From assembly GCF_019739195.1 (NCBI RefSeq), contig NZ_JAHHDS010000003.1:1736001-1800000 (forward strand): DNA of 64,000 nt, written 5' to 3'. The DNA comes from Microcella sp. GTDB taxonomy: Bacteria; Actinomycetota; Actinomycetes; Actinomycetales; Microbacteriaceae. The first letter of the stretch is position 1. Each line of letters opens with the position of its first letter. The notes under the pieces were generated by a model. It was not told where the DNA came from. It saw only the letters and a program-made list of their open reading frames with translations, and searched no databases. Both the position numbers and the translations under genes were made by a program. Shown piece after piece: positions 49,588 to 58,178 of the stretch.

Positions 49588-50643
49588 GTGCGCGAGGGCC
49601 CCGTGGTGCGACCCCTCGACCAGTGCGTGGCGCAGCGTGAGTCGTGGAGGCACGGTCGGGTGGCCGAGCCAACCCGCATTGCTGAGGGAATATGGGCGAT
49701 CGCTACGCGTACTCCAGTTCCGGGTTTGCCTTTCACCTTGTGCTACGTGCTCGTCTCGCCCCGGGGCGACCTGCATGTCATCGACCCGGGTTGGGCTGGC
49801 ATCGGCTCATACGAGCAACTGTCTCGATCGTTCGAGAACATTGGTCTTCGCATTCACGACGTGCGCACAGTCTTGGCCACTCACTTTCACCGCGACCACC
49901 TGGGGCTGAGCGCCGAACTGCGGGAGCGCACGGGCGCCCGTCTGCTCTTGTCGACGGTGGAATGTGACGTGATTGCTCGATCAGAGGCCGGTGAGCCGAG
50001 CACTCTTCAGGCCCGTGAAGCGCAATGGGAGACCTGGGGTGTTCCGCAAGATCGTCGCGACGATCTGACCGTTCCCACCGAGCAGAAGGACGACGATCGA
50101 CCGGTTCATGCAGACGGCACAGTCGACGACGGTGAGATCCTGCCGTTCGAAGGGCATTCACTCGAAGTGGTCGCCACGCCCGGTCACACGCAGGGGCATT
50201 TGTGCCTGGCCGACCGTGATCGTCAGGTCGTCTACACAGGCGACCATGTGCTTCCGCAGATCTTCTCCGGTATCGGCATCGGTTCTCTTCCGGGGCATGA
50301 TCCCGTTCATGACTTCTTGACATCGCTCGAGAAGCTTTCTGCGTTCGACGCATTCGACGTGCTTCCGGGCCATGAGTACGGCTTCACGAAACTCGGAAAG
50401 AGGAGACGGCAGATTGCCTATCACCACGTGCGTCGTGCCCGAGAAGTGTCGGAGCTTCTCGGTGAACTCGGTTCCGCGTCGATCTGGCAGTACGCCCGGC
50501 GAGTTTCGTGGACACGAGGATGGGCCGCGCTGAGGGGGTATGCGCTCGAATCAGCCCTGCGTCAGACGGCCCTGCATCGCGAGTTCGTCGAGAGCGGAAA
50601 CGCAACCGAGTGGTTCGAGCGCTACCCGACCGCGCGACCCTGA
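49588..50643 (+). CDS. MBL-fold metallo-hydrolase
   Basis: The 351-residue protein is a metallo-beta-lactamase-fold hydrolase with THFHRDHLG (His99, His101, Asp103, His104), GHTQGHLCLAD and VYTGDHVLP, then LPGHEYGF. A C-terminal alpha-helical part (QIAYHHVRRAREVSELL) as in LACTB2-type members follows. It may hydrolyse a thioester, lactone or phosphoester. The GTG at 49588 fits the -10 box spacing; GTG at 49603 after GAGGG is another option. Its base composition is more like the island than the genes after 50.7 kb. The substrate is unknown. Confidence 0.83.
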   Translation: MREGPVVRPLDQCVAQRESWRHGRVAEPTRIAEGIWAIATRTPVPGLPFTLCYVLVSPRGDLHVIDPGWAGIGSYEQLSRSFENIGLRIHDVRTVLATHFHRDHLGLSAELRERTGARLLLSTVECDVIARSEAGEPSTLQAREAQWETWGVPQDRRDDLTVPTEQKDDDRPVHADGTVDDGEILPFEGHSLEVVATPGHTQGHLCLADRDRQVVYTGDHVLPQIFSGIGIGSLPGHDPVHDFLTSLEKLSAFDAFDVLPGHEYGFTKLGKRRRQIAYHHVRRAREVSELLGELGSASIWQYARRVSWTRGWAALRGYALESALRQTALHREFVESGNATEWFERYPTARP

Positions 50644-50728
50644 GGCGGGCGTCGACGGCTGCCGCATGACCGACGGGTGTCGGCCAGCACAGCGGTCGAT
50701 GTCGGTCGTGCCTGCCCTCTTTCGCGCG

Positions 50729-51370
50729 TCAGCGGGCCAACCACTCCTTCGCGAACTGCAGCTCGCCGGCCTCGATGCCGTGGCCGCCGGGGCGGCGGTG
50801 CCGGGTGACGGATGCCCCCCTCGCGCTCGCGAACGCTTCGAGCCGGTCGACGCTCGTCGCCGGCGCCATCGGGTCGTGGTCGCCGCCCAGCAGCAGCAGC
50901 TCGAGTCCTGGTGACGAGCCGCCGGGCTCGCGGTCGCCGAACGGGTACATGCCGCTGAACGCGACGACGCGGGATACCACGTCGGGATGCAGCAGCGCCG
51001 TCGCGAGGGCGATGTTGGCGCCGTTCGAGAAGCCCGCCGCGATCAGCTCGCGTCCCTCGAGCGCATACCGCGACCGCGCGGCGACCACGAAGGCGGCGAG
51101 CTCTGCGGCCCGCACGATGACGTCGTCGACGTCGAAGACGCCCTCGCCGAGGCGCCGGAACCATCGGTTCGCGAGGCCCTCGCGAACCCGGCCGCGCGGC
51201 GAGAGCACGGCGGCTCCCGGTGCGACGGCCTCGCCGAGTGCGACGATCTCGCGCTCGTCACCGCCGGTACCGTGCAGCGTGAGCACGACCGGCGCAACGG
51301 CCGAAGCGCCCTCGATGAAGAGGTGGGGCCACTCGTCGAGGTCGACCGTCGGTAGAGCATCCGGGCTCAT
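50729..51370 (-). CDS. Carboxylesterase/phospholipase (MhqD-like alpha/beta hydrolase)
   Basis: The 213-residue protein is an alpha/beta hydrolase with LTLHGTGGDE (oxyanion), the nucleophile GFSNGAN, GGDHDPMAP carrying the acid and HRRPGGHGI carrying the histidine. It resembles B. subtilis MhqD, which protects against quinones together with MhqO-type dioxygenases. It overlaps the stop of exactly such a gene (ATGA). A longer in-frame reading up to 52363 runs antiphase through the dioxygenase gene and is rejected. Codon use is typical of the GC-rich part of the window. Confidence 0.86.
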   Translation of the reverse strand: MSPDALPTVDLDEWPHLFIEGASAVAPVVLTLHGTGGDEREIVALGEAVAPGAAVLSPRGRVREGLANRWFRRLGEGVFDVDDVIVRAAELAAFVVAARSRYALEGRELIAAGFSNGANIALATALLHPDVVSRVVAFSGMYPFGDREPGGSSPGLELLLLGGDHDPMAPATSVDRLEAFASARGASVTRHRRPGGHGIEAGELQFAKEWLAR

Positions 51371-52335
51371 GCCGCCACCTCGGGGTTGTTCTCTGCCGGC
51401 AGCGTGATCGGAATCACGGCGTGCTCGATCTGCTCGCGCGAGGGCTCGAGCCACGGCGGCAGCTTGAGTGAGCGGCCGAGTTCGAGCAGCGGCTCGTCGA
51501 CGTCGAAGCCGGGGGTGTCGGTCGCGATCTCGAACAGCACGCCGCCGGGCTCTCGGAAGTAGATGCTCGTGAAGTACTGCCGGTCGAGAATCTCGGTGAC
51601 CCGGTGGCCGCGCGAGGCGAGCTCGTCGCGCCACTGCTGCTGCGTCGCCTGGTCGGGCACGCGGAAGGCGATGTGGTGCACCGTGCCGCCCGCCGTGAGT
51701 CCTGGCTGCACGAGGTTCGAGCCGTGCACGTCGACGAGTGCGCCCGGCAGACCCACGCCCGAGGCGAGGCGCGTGCGGTTGCCCTCCTGCTCGACGACCC
51801 GCATGCCGAGATCGTTCACCATGAGGGCGATCGTCTGCTCCGCGTCGCGCACCGTGAGAACGCTCGAGTGCTGGCCGCGAATCGCGTGCTCGGCAGGAAC
51901 GCTCGCCGAGTCCCACGGGTCGCGCGGGTCGTGCTCGTGCGTCGCGACGAGCTCGATCTGCAGGCCGTCGGGGTCGTGCACGAGCAGCCGCTCTTCGCTC
52001 GAGCTCGTCGAAGTGATGCGGGCCTGGGCACCGACCGAGGCGAAGTGGTCGACCCACCAGCCGAGCGAGCCCGCGGGCACCGAGAAGGCGGTCGAGGTCG
52101 GCTGGCCAGCGCCGATGCGCCCCTGCTGAATGCCCCGCCACGGAAAGAAGGTCATGAGGCTGCCGGGCCGGCCCGACTCGTCGCCGTAGTAGAGGTGGTA
52201 CGTGCCGGGGTCGTCGAAGTTGACGGTCTTCTTCACGAGCCTCAGGCCGAGCCCGGTGATGTAGAAGTCGATGTTCTTCTGCGGGTCGCCGGCGATCGCG
52301 GTGACATGGTGCAGGCCTTCGGGGGCGACGGTCAT
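51367..52335 (-). CDS. Ring-cleaving dioxygenase (MhqO-like, VOC family)
   Basis: The 322-residue protein has two vicinal-oxygen-chelate modules. Metal ligands are expected in GLHHVTAIAGDP, HHIAFRVPDQ and LFEIATDTPGF. It matches the MhqA/MhqE/MhqO family, putative extradiol dioxygenases that act on hydroquinones or catechols during quinone stress. It is followed by the MhqD-like hydrolase, an arrangement known from mhq operons. This detoxification role is inferred from the family; a link to the upstream catabolic island is not indicated. Confidence 0.87.
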   Translation of the reverse strand: MTVAPEGLHHVTAIAGDPQKNIDFYITGLGLRLVKKTVNFDDPGTYHLYYGDESGRPGSLMTFFPWRGIQQGRIGAGQPTSTAFSVPAGSLGWWVDHFASVGAQARITSTSSSEERLLVHDPDGLQIELVATHEHDPRDPWDSASVPAEHAIRGQHSSVLTVRDAEQTIALMVNDLGMRVVEQEGNRTRLASGVGLPGALVDVHGSNLVQPGLTAGGTVHHIAFRVPDQATQQQWRDELASRGHRVTEILDRQYFTSIYFREPGGVLFEIATDTPGFDVDEPLLELGRSLKLPPWLEPSREQIEHAVIPITLPAENNPEVAA

Positions 52336-52443
52336 GGTGGGCTCCTTGTCGTGCTCGCCTCAATAGTATTCATGCAAACGCATAGAGTGACAGGGGTATT
52401 CCCACCCCGGCGCGCATTCAGAATCGCCGCCTAGCGTTGCCTC

Positions 52444-52803
52444 ATGCTCGACCCCTTGCGGCAACTGCTGCGCCGCCCCGACCAGCCGGCGGAATACTGC
52501 GCCACGATCGTGGTCATGAGCGCCGTGACCAAGCTGGATGCTCTCGCCATCGTCGCCCTCGCCGTCGACCGTCCCGTCGAGAGGCAGCGCACCATGCGCC
52601 CCTTCGTGCCGCTCGACGAAGCGCGCGACGGCCGCGGCGCCTGGGTCGAGATCGAGATTCCGAAGTTCGGCGAGCCCCCGCCCCTGGCGATTGACGTCTA
52701 CTCGACGGTGAGCGACGACCACGCGCGACTGCAGGCGCTGACCCTCATGGCCCAGCTCGAGCAGTACACCGGCTGGAGCATCCGCCCCGATTTCACCGTC
52801 TGA
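52444..52803 (+). CDS. Hypothetical actinobacterial protein
   Basis: This 119-residue protein is not recognised. It is soluble, has no signal or motif, and ends in LMAQLEQYTGWSIRPDFTV. It is accepted as a gene because codon bias in this frame matches its neighbours and because TAGCGT (52432-52437) lies exactly six bases before the ATG, as in other leaderless genes of the window. The opposite-strand frame at 52360-52722 is judged to be a shadow. Confidence 0.6.
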   Translation: MLDPLRQLLRRPDQPAEYCATIVVMSAVTKLDALAIVALAVDRPVERQRTMRPFVPLDEARDGRGAWVEIEIPKFGEPPPLAIDVYSTVSDDHARLQALTLMAQLEQYTGWSIRPDFTV

Positions 52804-52892
52804 ATCTCTGACGCCTCTGGCGCGATGCGAGATAGCGAAATAGCATCACGACAGAGGCGGCACCCGAGGCCGCCCGCAGACGGGAGAGACCG

Positions 52893-53072
52893 ATGAAGTT
52901 CGAGATCGTCAAAGGCAAGAGCGCGACCCAGCCGTACTTCTGGCGCATCGTGTCGTCGAATGGCCAGACCCTCGCGGTGAGCGAGAACTACAAGGCGAAG
53001 GCCTCGGCAAAGAGTGCGGTCGAGTCGGTCATGAAGCACGCGGCCGGAGCCACGGTCGTCGACCTGACCTAG
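52893..53072 (+). CDS. YegP/DUF1508 family small protein
   Basis: This 59-residue protein reads MKFEIVKGKSATQPYFWRIV and continues SSNGQTLAVSENYKAKASAK. It has a single DUF1508 repeat (FxWRIVxxNGQxLAxSExYxxKxxA), found singly in many actinobacteria and in tandem in E. coli YegP. The function is unknown; family members are small, stress-linked and highly expressed. GGGAGAG precedes the ATG. It is too short for many gene callers. Confidence 0.85.
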   Translation: MKFEIVKGKSATQPYFWRIVSSNGQTLAVSENYKAKASAKSAVESVMKHAAGATVVDLT

Positions 53073-53091
53073 CCGCTGCCTGACCTGACCT

Positions 53092-54432
53092 CTACGGCAG
53101 CAGGCGCGTCGGGCCGCGGAACAGGTAGGTCGTCTCGCGGATCGAGCCGAGGCCCAGCATGAGCATGAGCACGCGCGCGAGGCCCATACCGAAACCGCCG
53201 TGCGGCGGCACGCCGTAGCGGAAGAAGTCGAGGTAGAACTCGAGTTCTTCGGGCTCGAGTCCCTTCTCTTTCGCCTGCTCGATGAGCACGTCGATGCGGT
53301 GCTCACGCTGCGCGCCGGTCGAGATCTCGACGCCGTTGTAGAGCAGGTCGTAGCTGTTCGTGATGCTCGGGTCGCCCTCGCGGCGCATGTGGTAGAACGG
53401 CCGGATTCCGGTCGCGTAGTCGGTCACGAACACGAAGTCGTGACCGTGGTTGGCCTTCACCCACGCACTCAGTCGGCGCTCGCCCTCGGGGTCGAGATCG
53501 CCGTCGGCGCGCGGAATCTCGTAGCCCCCGTCGGCCACGATCTGGCGCGCCTCGGCGAGCGGGATGCGCGGGAACGGCGCGGTCGGCACGCTCAGCTCGA
53601 CGCCGAACGCTGCCTCGATCGCGGCCCCGTGCTTCTCGACGACTGCGCCGAACGCCGCGGCCAGCAGCTGCTCGTGCATGGCCATGACGTCGTCGTGCGA
53701 GTCGATCCAGCTGATCTCAGCGTCGATCGAGGTGAACTCGGTCGCGTGGCGCGAGGTGAACGAGGGGTCGGCGCGGAAGGCCGGAGCGATCTCGAAGACC
53801 TTTCCGAAGCCGGCGGGCTGCGCCATCTGCTTGAAGAACTGCGGGCTCTGCGCGAGGTAAGCCTTCGTCTCGAAGTACTCCATCTCGAACAGCTCGGCGC
53901 GACTCTCTGACGCGCTCGCCATGAGCTTGGGGGTATGCAGCTCGATGAAGTCGCGCTCGACCCACCAGGTGCGCAGGGCGTGCTCGAACGTCGTCTGAAC
54001 TTTGAAGATCAGCGAGGCCTCGGGGCGACGCAAGTCGAGAAAACGCCAGTCGAGCCGCTTGTCGAGGCTGGAGTCGTCGGCGATCGGCGTCTCGGCGAGG
54101 GCCTCGCTCACGACCTCTAGCGCGGCGATCTTCACCTCGATGCCGCCGAGCTTGACGCGCTCGTCGTGCTTGAGCTCGCCCGTGACGCGCACCATCGTGC
54201 CGTGCGCGAGCCCGCCGATGGTCTCGGTGAGCGCGGCGGCGGCGAGCTCCTCGGCCGAGGCACCGTCTTCGAGATCTCTCGTGGCCGGGTTGACCAGCTG
54301 CACGGCTCCCGACTCGTCGCGCAGAATGACGAACTGCACCTTCTTCTGATCACGCACGGTCTCGACCCATCCGGCGACGGTTACAGGGCCGTCGGGCAGG
54401 GGGGCGAGGTGCGCGATCACGGTGCGAGTCAT
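53092..54432 (-). CDS. aspS: Aspartyl-tRNA synthetase, short (archaeal-type, probably non-discriminating)
   Basis: The 446-residue protein has an N-terminal OB anticodon-binding domain (VTVAGWVETVRDQKKVQFVILRDESGAVQLV) and a class II catalytic core with FKQMAQPAGFGKVFEIAPAFRADPSFTSRHATEFTSID (motif 2) and GGFGMGLARVLMLML (motif 3). It lacks the GAD insertion that brings most bacterial AspRS to about 590 residues, so it belongs to the archaeal/eukaryal-like short form, often non-discriminating (charging tRNA-Asp and tRNA-Asn, then amidated by GatCAB). TAGGCT stands eight bases before the ATG. Confidence 0.9.
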   Translation of the reverse strand: MTRTVIAHLAPLPDGPVTVAGWVETVRDQKKVQFVILRDESGAVQLVNPATRDLEDGASAEELAAAALTETIGGLAHGTMVRVTGELKHDERVKLGGIEVKIAALEVVSEALAETPIADDSSLDKRLDWRFLDLRRPEASLIFKVQTTFEHALRTWWVERDFIELHTPKLMASASESRAELFEMEYFETKAYLAQSPQFFKQMAQPAGFGKVFEIAPAFRADPSFTSRHATEFTSIDAEISWIDSHDDVMAMHEQLLAAAFGAVVEKHGAAIEAAFGVELSVPTAPFPRIPLAEARQIVADGGYEIPRADGDLDPEGERRLSAWVKANHGHDFVFVTDYATGIRPFYHMRREGDPSITNSYDLLYNGVEISTGAQREHRIDVLIEQAKEKGLEPEELEFYLDFFRYGVPPHGGFGMGLARVLMLMLGLGSIRETTYLFRGPTRLLP

Positions 54433-54466
54433 GAGGCCCAAGCCTACCGGCGGGGCAGGGGATGCC

Positions 54467-54520
54467 CGCCGCCGCTCTCGGCGGCGACGCTGTGCTGCTG
54501 TGGCCGCCGCTCCCGGCGGC
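54467..54520. repeat. Two tandem GC-rich hairpins
   Basis: CGCCGCCG-CTCT-CGGCGGCG (54467-54486) and GCCGCCG-CTCC-CGGCGGC (54503-54520) are near-identical stem-loops with tetraloops, 16 bases apart, in the divergent promoter region of aspS and the phosphatase gene. A local duplication or a pair of protein or RNA structural sites is possible. Confidence 0.55.
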
Positions 54521-54550
54521 GACCAAGCCTGCGAACTCTAGACTGAAAGC

Positions 54551-55183
54551 ATGCCCGCCGACCTGGTTCACCTCGTGCGCCACGGCGAGGTGCACAACCC
54601 CGATCGTGTGCTCTACGGGCGACTGCCGCACTTCGGGCTCAGTGACCTCGGGCACCGCATGGCTGCCGCGTCTGTGTCGCTGCTGGCGGGGCATCCGGTC
54701 ACCGCGCTCTATGCCAGCCCGCTGCAGCGCGCGCAGGAATCGGCGGCGCCCTGGGCGGAGGGTTTCGGGCTCGACGTGCGCACCGAACCGCGCATCATCG
54801 AGCCGACCAACCGCTTCGAGGGCAAGCGCATGAACGGCCGCACTCTCTCTGACCCTCGCAACTGGCACTTGCTGCGCAACCCGCGGCTGCCGAGCTGGGG
54901 CGAGCCCTTCGCCGACATCGCAGCACGGATGCTCTCCGCCATGACCGATGCCCGCGCGTCTGTCGACTCGGGTGAGGTGGTCATGGTCAGCCACCAGTTG
55001 CCCATCTGGATGGCGCACCGCGCTCTCGCCGGAGAGCCCCTGCATCACGACCCCCGCAAGCGCCGTTGCTCGCTCTCGAGCGTCACGAGCTTCACCTGGG
55101 CCGACGGCCGCTTCACTGAGACCGACTATCAGCAGCCGAGTGCAGACTTGATCGCAGAGTCGACCGACCTGGGAGCAGTGTGA
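54551..55183 (+). CDS. Histidine phosphatase family protein
   Basis: The 210-residue protein has the phosphohistidine motif LVRHGEVHNPDRVLYGR at its start and SHQLPIWMAHRAL with the second histidine. It is a phosphoglycerate-mutase-like phosphatase with unknown substrate. TAGACT (54539-54544) ends six bases before the ATG, a leaderless arrangement. Its stop overlaps the TlpA-like gene, so it is the first gene of the cytochrome c maturation operon, an order seen in many actinobacteria. Confidence 0.88.
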   Translation: MPADLVHLVRHGEVHNPDRVLYGRLPHFGLSDLGHRMAAASVSLLAGHPVTALYASPLQRAQESAAPWAEGFGLDVRTEPRIIEPTNRFEGKRMNGRTLSDPRNWHLLRNPRLPSWGEPFADIAARMLSAMTDARASVDSGEVVMVSHQLPIWMAHRALAGEPLHHDPRKRRCSLSSVTSFTWADGRFTETDYQQPSADLIAESTDLGAV

Positions 55184-55788
55184 ACCACCGAACCGCCGTG
55201 CGCCGCGCGAGCGCCCTCGCCCTCGCCGCGGCCGTGATCGTTCTCGCCGGCTGCACCTCGAGCGATCCGCTCGCGCAGCAGTATCGCGACGGCACCGGCC
55301 AGGGCTACATCTCGGGCGACGGCGCCTACACCGTCATCGCCGCGGCCGACCGGGGTGAGCCCGTCGAGTTCGCGGGGCTCATCGAGAACGGCGACTCGGT
55401 CTCGAGCGACGACTATCTCGGCGACGTGCTCGTCGTGAACTTCTGGTACGCCGGATGCCCTCCGTGCCGCCTCGAAGCCGCCGACCTCGAAGAGCTCTCG
55501 CAGCGGTTCGCCGCCGACGGCGTTAGCTTTCTCGGAGTCAACATCTACGACCAGGCGCCGACCGCCCTGTCATTCGCCAACGAGTTCGGCGTGACCTACC
55601 CCTCGATCCTCGACGTCAATGACGGGTCTGTGCGCCTCGCCTTCGCGGGCCAGGTCGCACCCAACGCCGTGCCGACGACTCTCGTGCTCGACCAGCAGGG
55701 CAGGGTTGCCGCGCGCATCTCGGGGCTGCTCACAGAGCCGAGCGTGTTGCGGTCGATGATCACCGACGTGCTCGCCGAAGCGCAGTGA
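55180..55788 (+). CDS. TlpA/ResA-like thioredoxin lipoprotein
   Basis: The 202-residue protein has a lipoprotein signal ending VLAGC (Cys25) and a thioredoxin fold with NFWYAGCPPCRLEAADL as redox site and VPTTLVLD as the cis-proline loop. It should reduce the haem-binding cysteines of apocytochrome c outside the membrane, re-reduced by CcdA. GTG 55180 overlaps the phosphatase stop and follows GGGAG. Confidence 0.9.
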   Translation: MNHRTAVRRASALALAAAVIVLAGCTSSDPLAQQYRDGTGQGYISGDGAYTVIAAADRGEPVEFAGLIENGDSVSSDDYLGDVLVVNFWYAGCPPCRLEAADLEELSQRFAADGVSFLGVNIYDQAPTALSFANEFGVTYPSILDVNDGSVRLAFAGQVAPNAVPTTLVLDQQGRVAARISGLLTEPSVLRSMITDVLAEAQ

Positions 55789-56549
55789 TCACGCTCGCGG
55801 CCGCCGTCAACCCGATCGGTGAGATCGTGCTGAGTGGCAACCTGCTGCTCGCGTTGCCGATCGCGCTCGCCGCGGGGTTTCTCGCGTTCGCCTCGCCGTG
55901 CGTGCTGCCGCTCGTTCCGGGCTACCTCGCCTACATCGGCGGTTTCACGCGTGCTGAAGAATTCGAGAAGGGCCGCGGCCGGCTGTTGCTCGGGGTTGCG
56001 CTCTTCGTGCTCGGGTTCACCGCGGTCTTCGTCAGCTTCTCGATCGTCTTCGCCACGGCCGGTCTGCTGCTGCTGCCGTGGCTCGACCTCATCACGCGCA
56101 TCGCGGGCGTCATCGTCATCGTCATGGGGCTCGTCTTCATCGGGCAGGTGAGCTTTCTGCAGCGCACGCTCACGCCGAGCATCACGACGACCACGGGTCT
56201 CGCCGGGGCACCTCTGCTCGGCATCGTCTTCGGCCTCGGCTGGGCGCCGTGCATCGGCCCGACGCTCATCGCGGTGAACGCGCTTGTGCTCGGCGAGGGC
56301 GACCTCGGGCGGGCGGCCCTCATCGGCACGGCCTACAGCCTCGGTCTCGGCGTGCCGTTCTTGCTCGTCGCCCTCGGCTTCCGGTGGGTCGCCGGGGCGA
56401 CGGCGTGGCTCAAGCGCAATATTCGCGTCATCAACATCATCGGCGGCGCGCTTCTCATCGTCATCGGCCTCATGATGGTGACCGGTCTCTGGCAACTGTT
56501 CGTCTCGAGCCTTTCGGCGGTGATCGGTGGAACCGTTACGCCCCTCTGA
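55785..56549 (+). CDS. ccdA: Cytochrome c biogenesis protein CcdA
   Basis: The 254-residue protein has six hydrophobic helices with the paired cysteines in FASPCVLPLVPGYLAYIGGF and GLGWAPCIGPTLIAVN. It carries electrons from cytoplasmic thioredoxin to the extracellular TlpA-like protein. The GTG overlaps the upstream stop, and the next gene (ResB) starts 23 bases before its end. Confidence 0.93.
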   Translation: MITLAAAVNPIGEIVLSGNLLLALPIALAAGFLAFASPCVLPLVPGYLAYIGGFTRAEEFEKGRGRLLLGVALFVLGFTAVFVSFSIVFATAGLLLLPWLDLITRIAGVIVIVMGLVFIGQVSFLQRTLTPSITTTTGLAGAPLLGIVFGLGWAPCIGPTLIAVNALVLGEGDLGRAALIGTAYSLGLGVPFLLVALGFRWVAGATAWLKRNIRVINIIGGALLIVIGLMMVTGLWQLFVSSLSAVIGGTVTPL

Positions 56550-58146
56550 CTTTCACGACAGCACTGAGCCTGACAAGAACGAGCCCGCGACGCGCTCGAC
56601 GATCGCCCAGCCGAAGCTCGATGCGGCGGGCTGGTTGCGCTTCGCCTGGCGCCAACTCACGAGCATGCGCACAGCGCTCGTGCTACTGCTGCTGCTCGCG
56701 GTCGCCGCGATTCCCGGCTCGCTCGTGCCGCAGCGCTCGGCCGACCCCAATGGCGTCGTGCAGTTCGAGCGCGACAACCCCGACCTCTTCCCGGTGCTCG
56801 ACGCCCTGCAGGTCTTCGACACCTACACCTCGGTGTGGTTCTCGTCGATCTACCTGCTGCTGTTCGTGTCGCTCATCGGCTGCATCATCCCGCGTACTCA
56901 GCATCACGCGAAGGCGCTGCGCGCGCGACCCCCGGCCACTCCGGCACGCCTCGACCGGCTCGTCGGGCACACCGAGCGGAGAGCATCCGTCGATATCGAG
57001 ACGGCGCTCGCCGAAGCGCGCACGCTGCTGCGTAAACAGCGCTTCCGCGTCGAGCGCTACGGCGACTCTCTCAGCGCCGAGCGCGGCTACCTGCGCGAGA
57101 CCGGCAACCTGGTTTTTCACATGGCGCTCGTCGGCATTCTCGCCACGATCGGTCTCGCGGGTGGATTCGGCTACAACGGCCAGCGCGTCATCGTGCAGGG
57201 GCAGACGTTCACGAACCAGCTCACGAGCTACGACTCGTTCAGCCCCGGCCGCTTCTTCGACGAGACCCGGCTCGACCCGTTCTCGCTCAGACTCGACGAC
57301 TTCGAGGCGGTCTACGACCTCGACACCACGACCGGGCGACCGATTCCGCTCGACTTCACCGCGTCGGTGACGGTCACCGAGAACGGCGAATCCCGTGCCG
57401 AGACCGTGCGGGTGAATGAGCCGCTACCGGTCGGCGCCACGAACGCCTACCTGCTCGGCAACGGATTCGCGCCCTGGATCACCGTCTTCGATGGCGAGGG
57501 CACAGCGGTGTTCAGTCAGCCCGTGCCGTTCTTGCCGCAAGACGCCAACCTGACGAGTCTGGGCGTCGTCAAGGTGCCCGACGGGCTCGACGAGCAGCTC
57601 GGCATGATCGGCTTCTTCTACCCTTCAGCCGTCGCGCTCGACTCGGGGGCCCTGAGCTCGATCTTTCCCGAGCCCGACAACCCCGTGCTGACGCTCAACG
57701 TCTTCGAAGGCGACCTCGGCCTCGACGAGGGGGTGCCGCGCAACGCCTACTCGCTCAACACCGACGACCTCGACCAGATCACCGGAGGCGACACGGGCGT
57801 CGACTCGATCGTGCTGCAGCTCGGCGAGAGCGCCGAGCTGCCTGACGGGCGGGGCAGCGTCGAGTTCACGCGCCTGCCGCGCTTCGTGAGCCTCGATATC
57901 CACCATGACCCGACGCAGGCGGGCGTGCTCATCTCGTCGCTGCTCGTGCTCGCCGGGCTGCTGACGAGCCTGTTCGTGCCGCGGCGTCGACTGTGGGTCG
58001 TGGCAACGGCCGACGGCGAAGGGGTGCGGTTGCAGTACGCGGGCCTCGCGCGTGGTGATGATGCCGGGCTCGAGCGCGCGGTGGGCGAACTCGCCGACCG
58101 GCACGTCGAGCTGCTCGCCCGACCGCAGCAGCCGGCGACTCGCTAG
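56527..58146 (+). CDS. resB: Cytochrome c biogenesis protein ResB
   Basis: The 539-residue protein has the ResB/Ccs1 layout: hydrophobic helices near residues 45-65 (TALVLLLLLAVAAIPGSLVPQ) and 105-120, a large external domain and a final helix (GVLISSLLVLAGLLTSLFVP). With CcsB it forms the System II haem lyase. The GTG start overlaps ccdA by 23 bases. ResB and CcsB are separated here by a convergent DsbA-like gene. Confidence 0.92.
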   Translation: MEPLRPSDFHDSTEPDKNEPATRSTIAQPKLDAAGWLRFAWRQLTSMRTALVLLLLLAVAAIPGSLVPQRSADPNGVVQFERDNPDLFPVLDALQVFDTYTSVWFSSIYLLLFVSLIGCIIPRTQHHAKALRARPPATPARLDRLVGHTERRASVDIETALAEARTLLRKQRFRVERYGDSLSAERGYLRETGNLVFHMALVGILATIGLAGGFGYNGQRVIVQGQTFTNQLTSYDSFSPGRFFDETRLDPFSLRLDDFEAVYDLDTTTGRPIPLDFTASVTVTENGESRAETVRVNEPLPVGATNAYLLGNGFAPWITVFDGEGTAVFSQPVPFLPQDANLTSLGVVKVPDGLDEQLGMIGFFYPSAVALDSGALSSIFPEPDNPVLTLNVFEGDLGLDEGVPRNAYSLNTDDLDQITGGDTGVDSIVLQLGESAELPDGRGSVEFTRLPRFVSLDIHHDPTQAGVLISSLLVLAGLLTSLFVPRRRLWVVATADGEGVRLQYAGLARGDDAGLERAVGELADRHVELLARPQQPATR

Positions 58147-58150
58147 CCGT

Positions 58151-58166
58151 CGGTCGCCCGCGACCG
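58151..58166. terminator. Small hairpin between convergent resB and DsbA-like genes
   Basis: CGGTCGC (58151-58157) pairs with GCGACCG (58160-58166) across a two-base gap, just after the resB stop. It may terminate one or both convergent transcripts but has no T-run. Confidence 0.35.
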
Positions 58167-58178
58167 CTCTTGGCTGGT

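Noticed and set aside
50729-52363. A single long 544-codon minus-strand frame joining the hydrolase with upstream sequence
   Set aside because: The upstream part is arginine/alanine-rich and antiphase to the clear dioxygenase gene at 51367-52335; only the part from the ATG at 51370 is a real protein.
56078-57370. A 430-codon plus-strand frame overlapping ccdA and resB
   Set aside because: It is low-complexity (His/Arg/Ser-rich) and out of phase with two well-recognised genes, a high-GC shadow.
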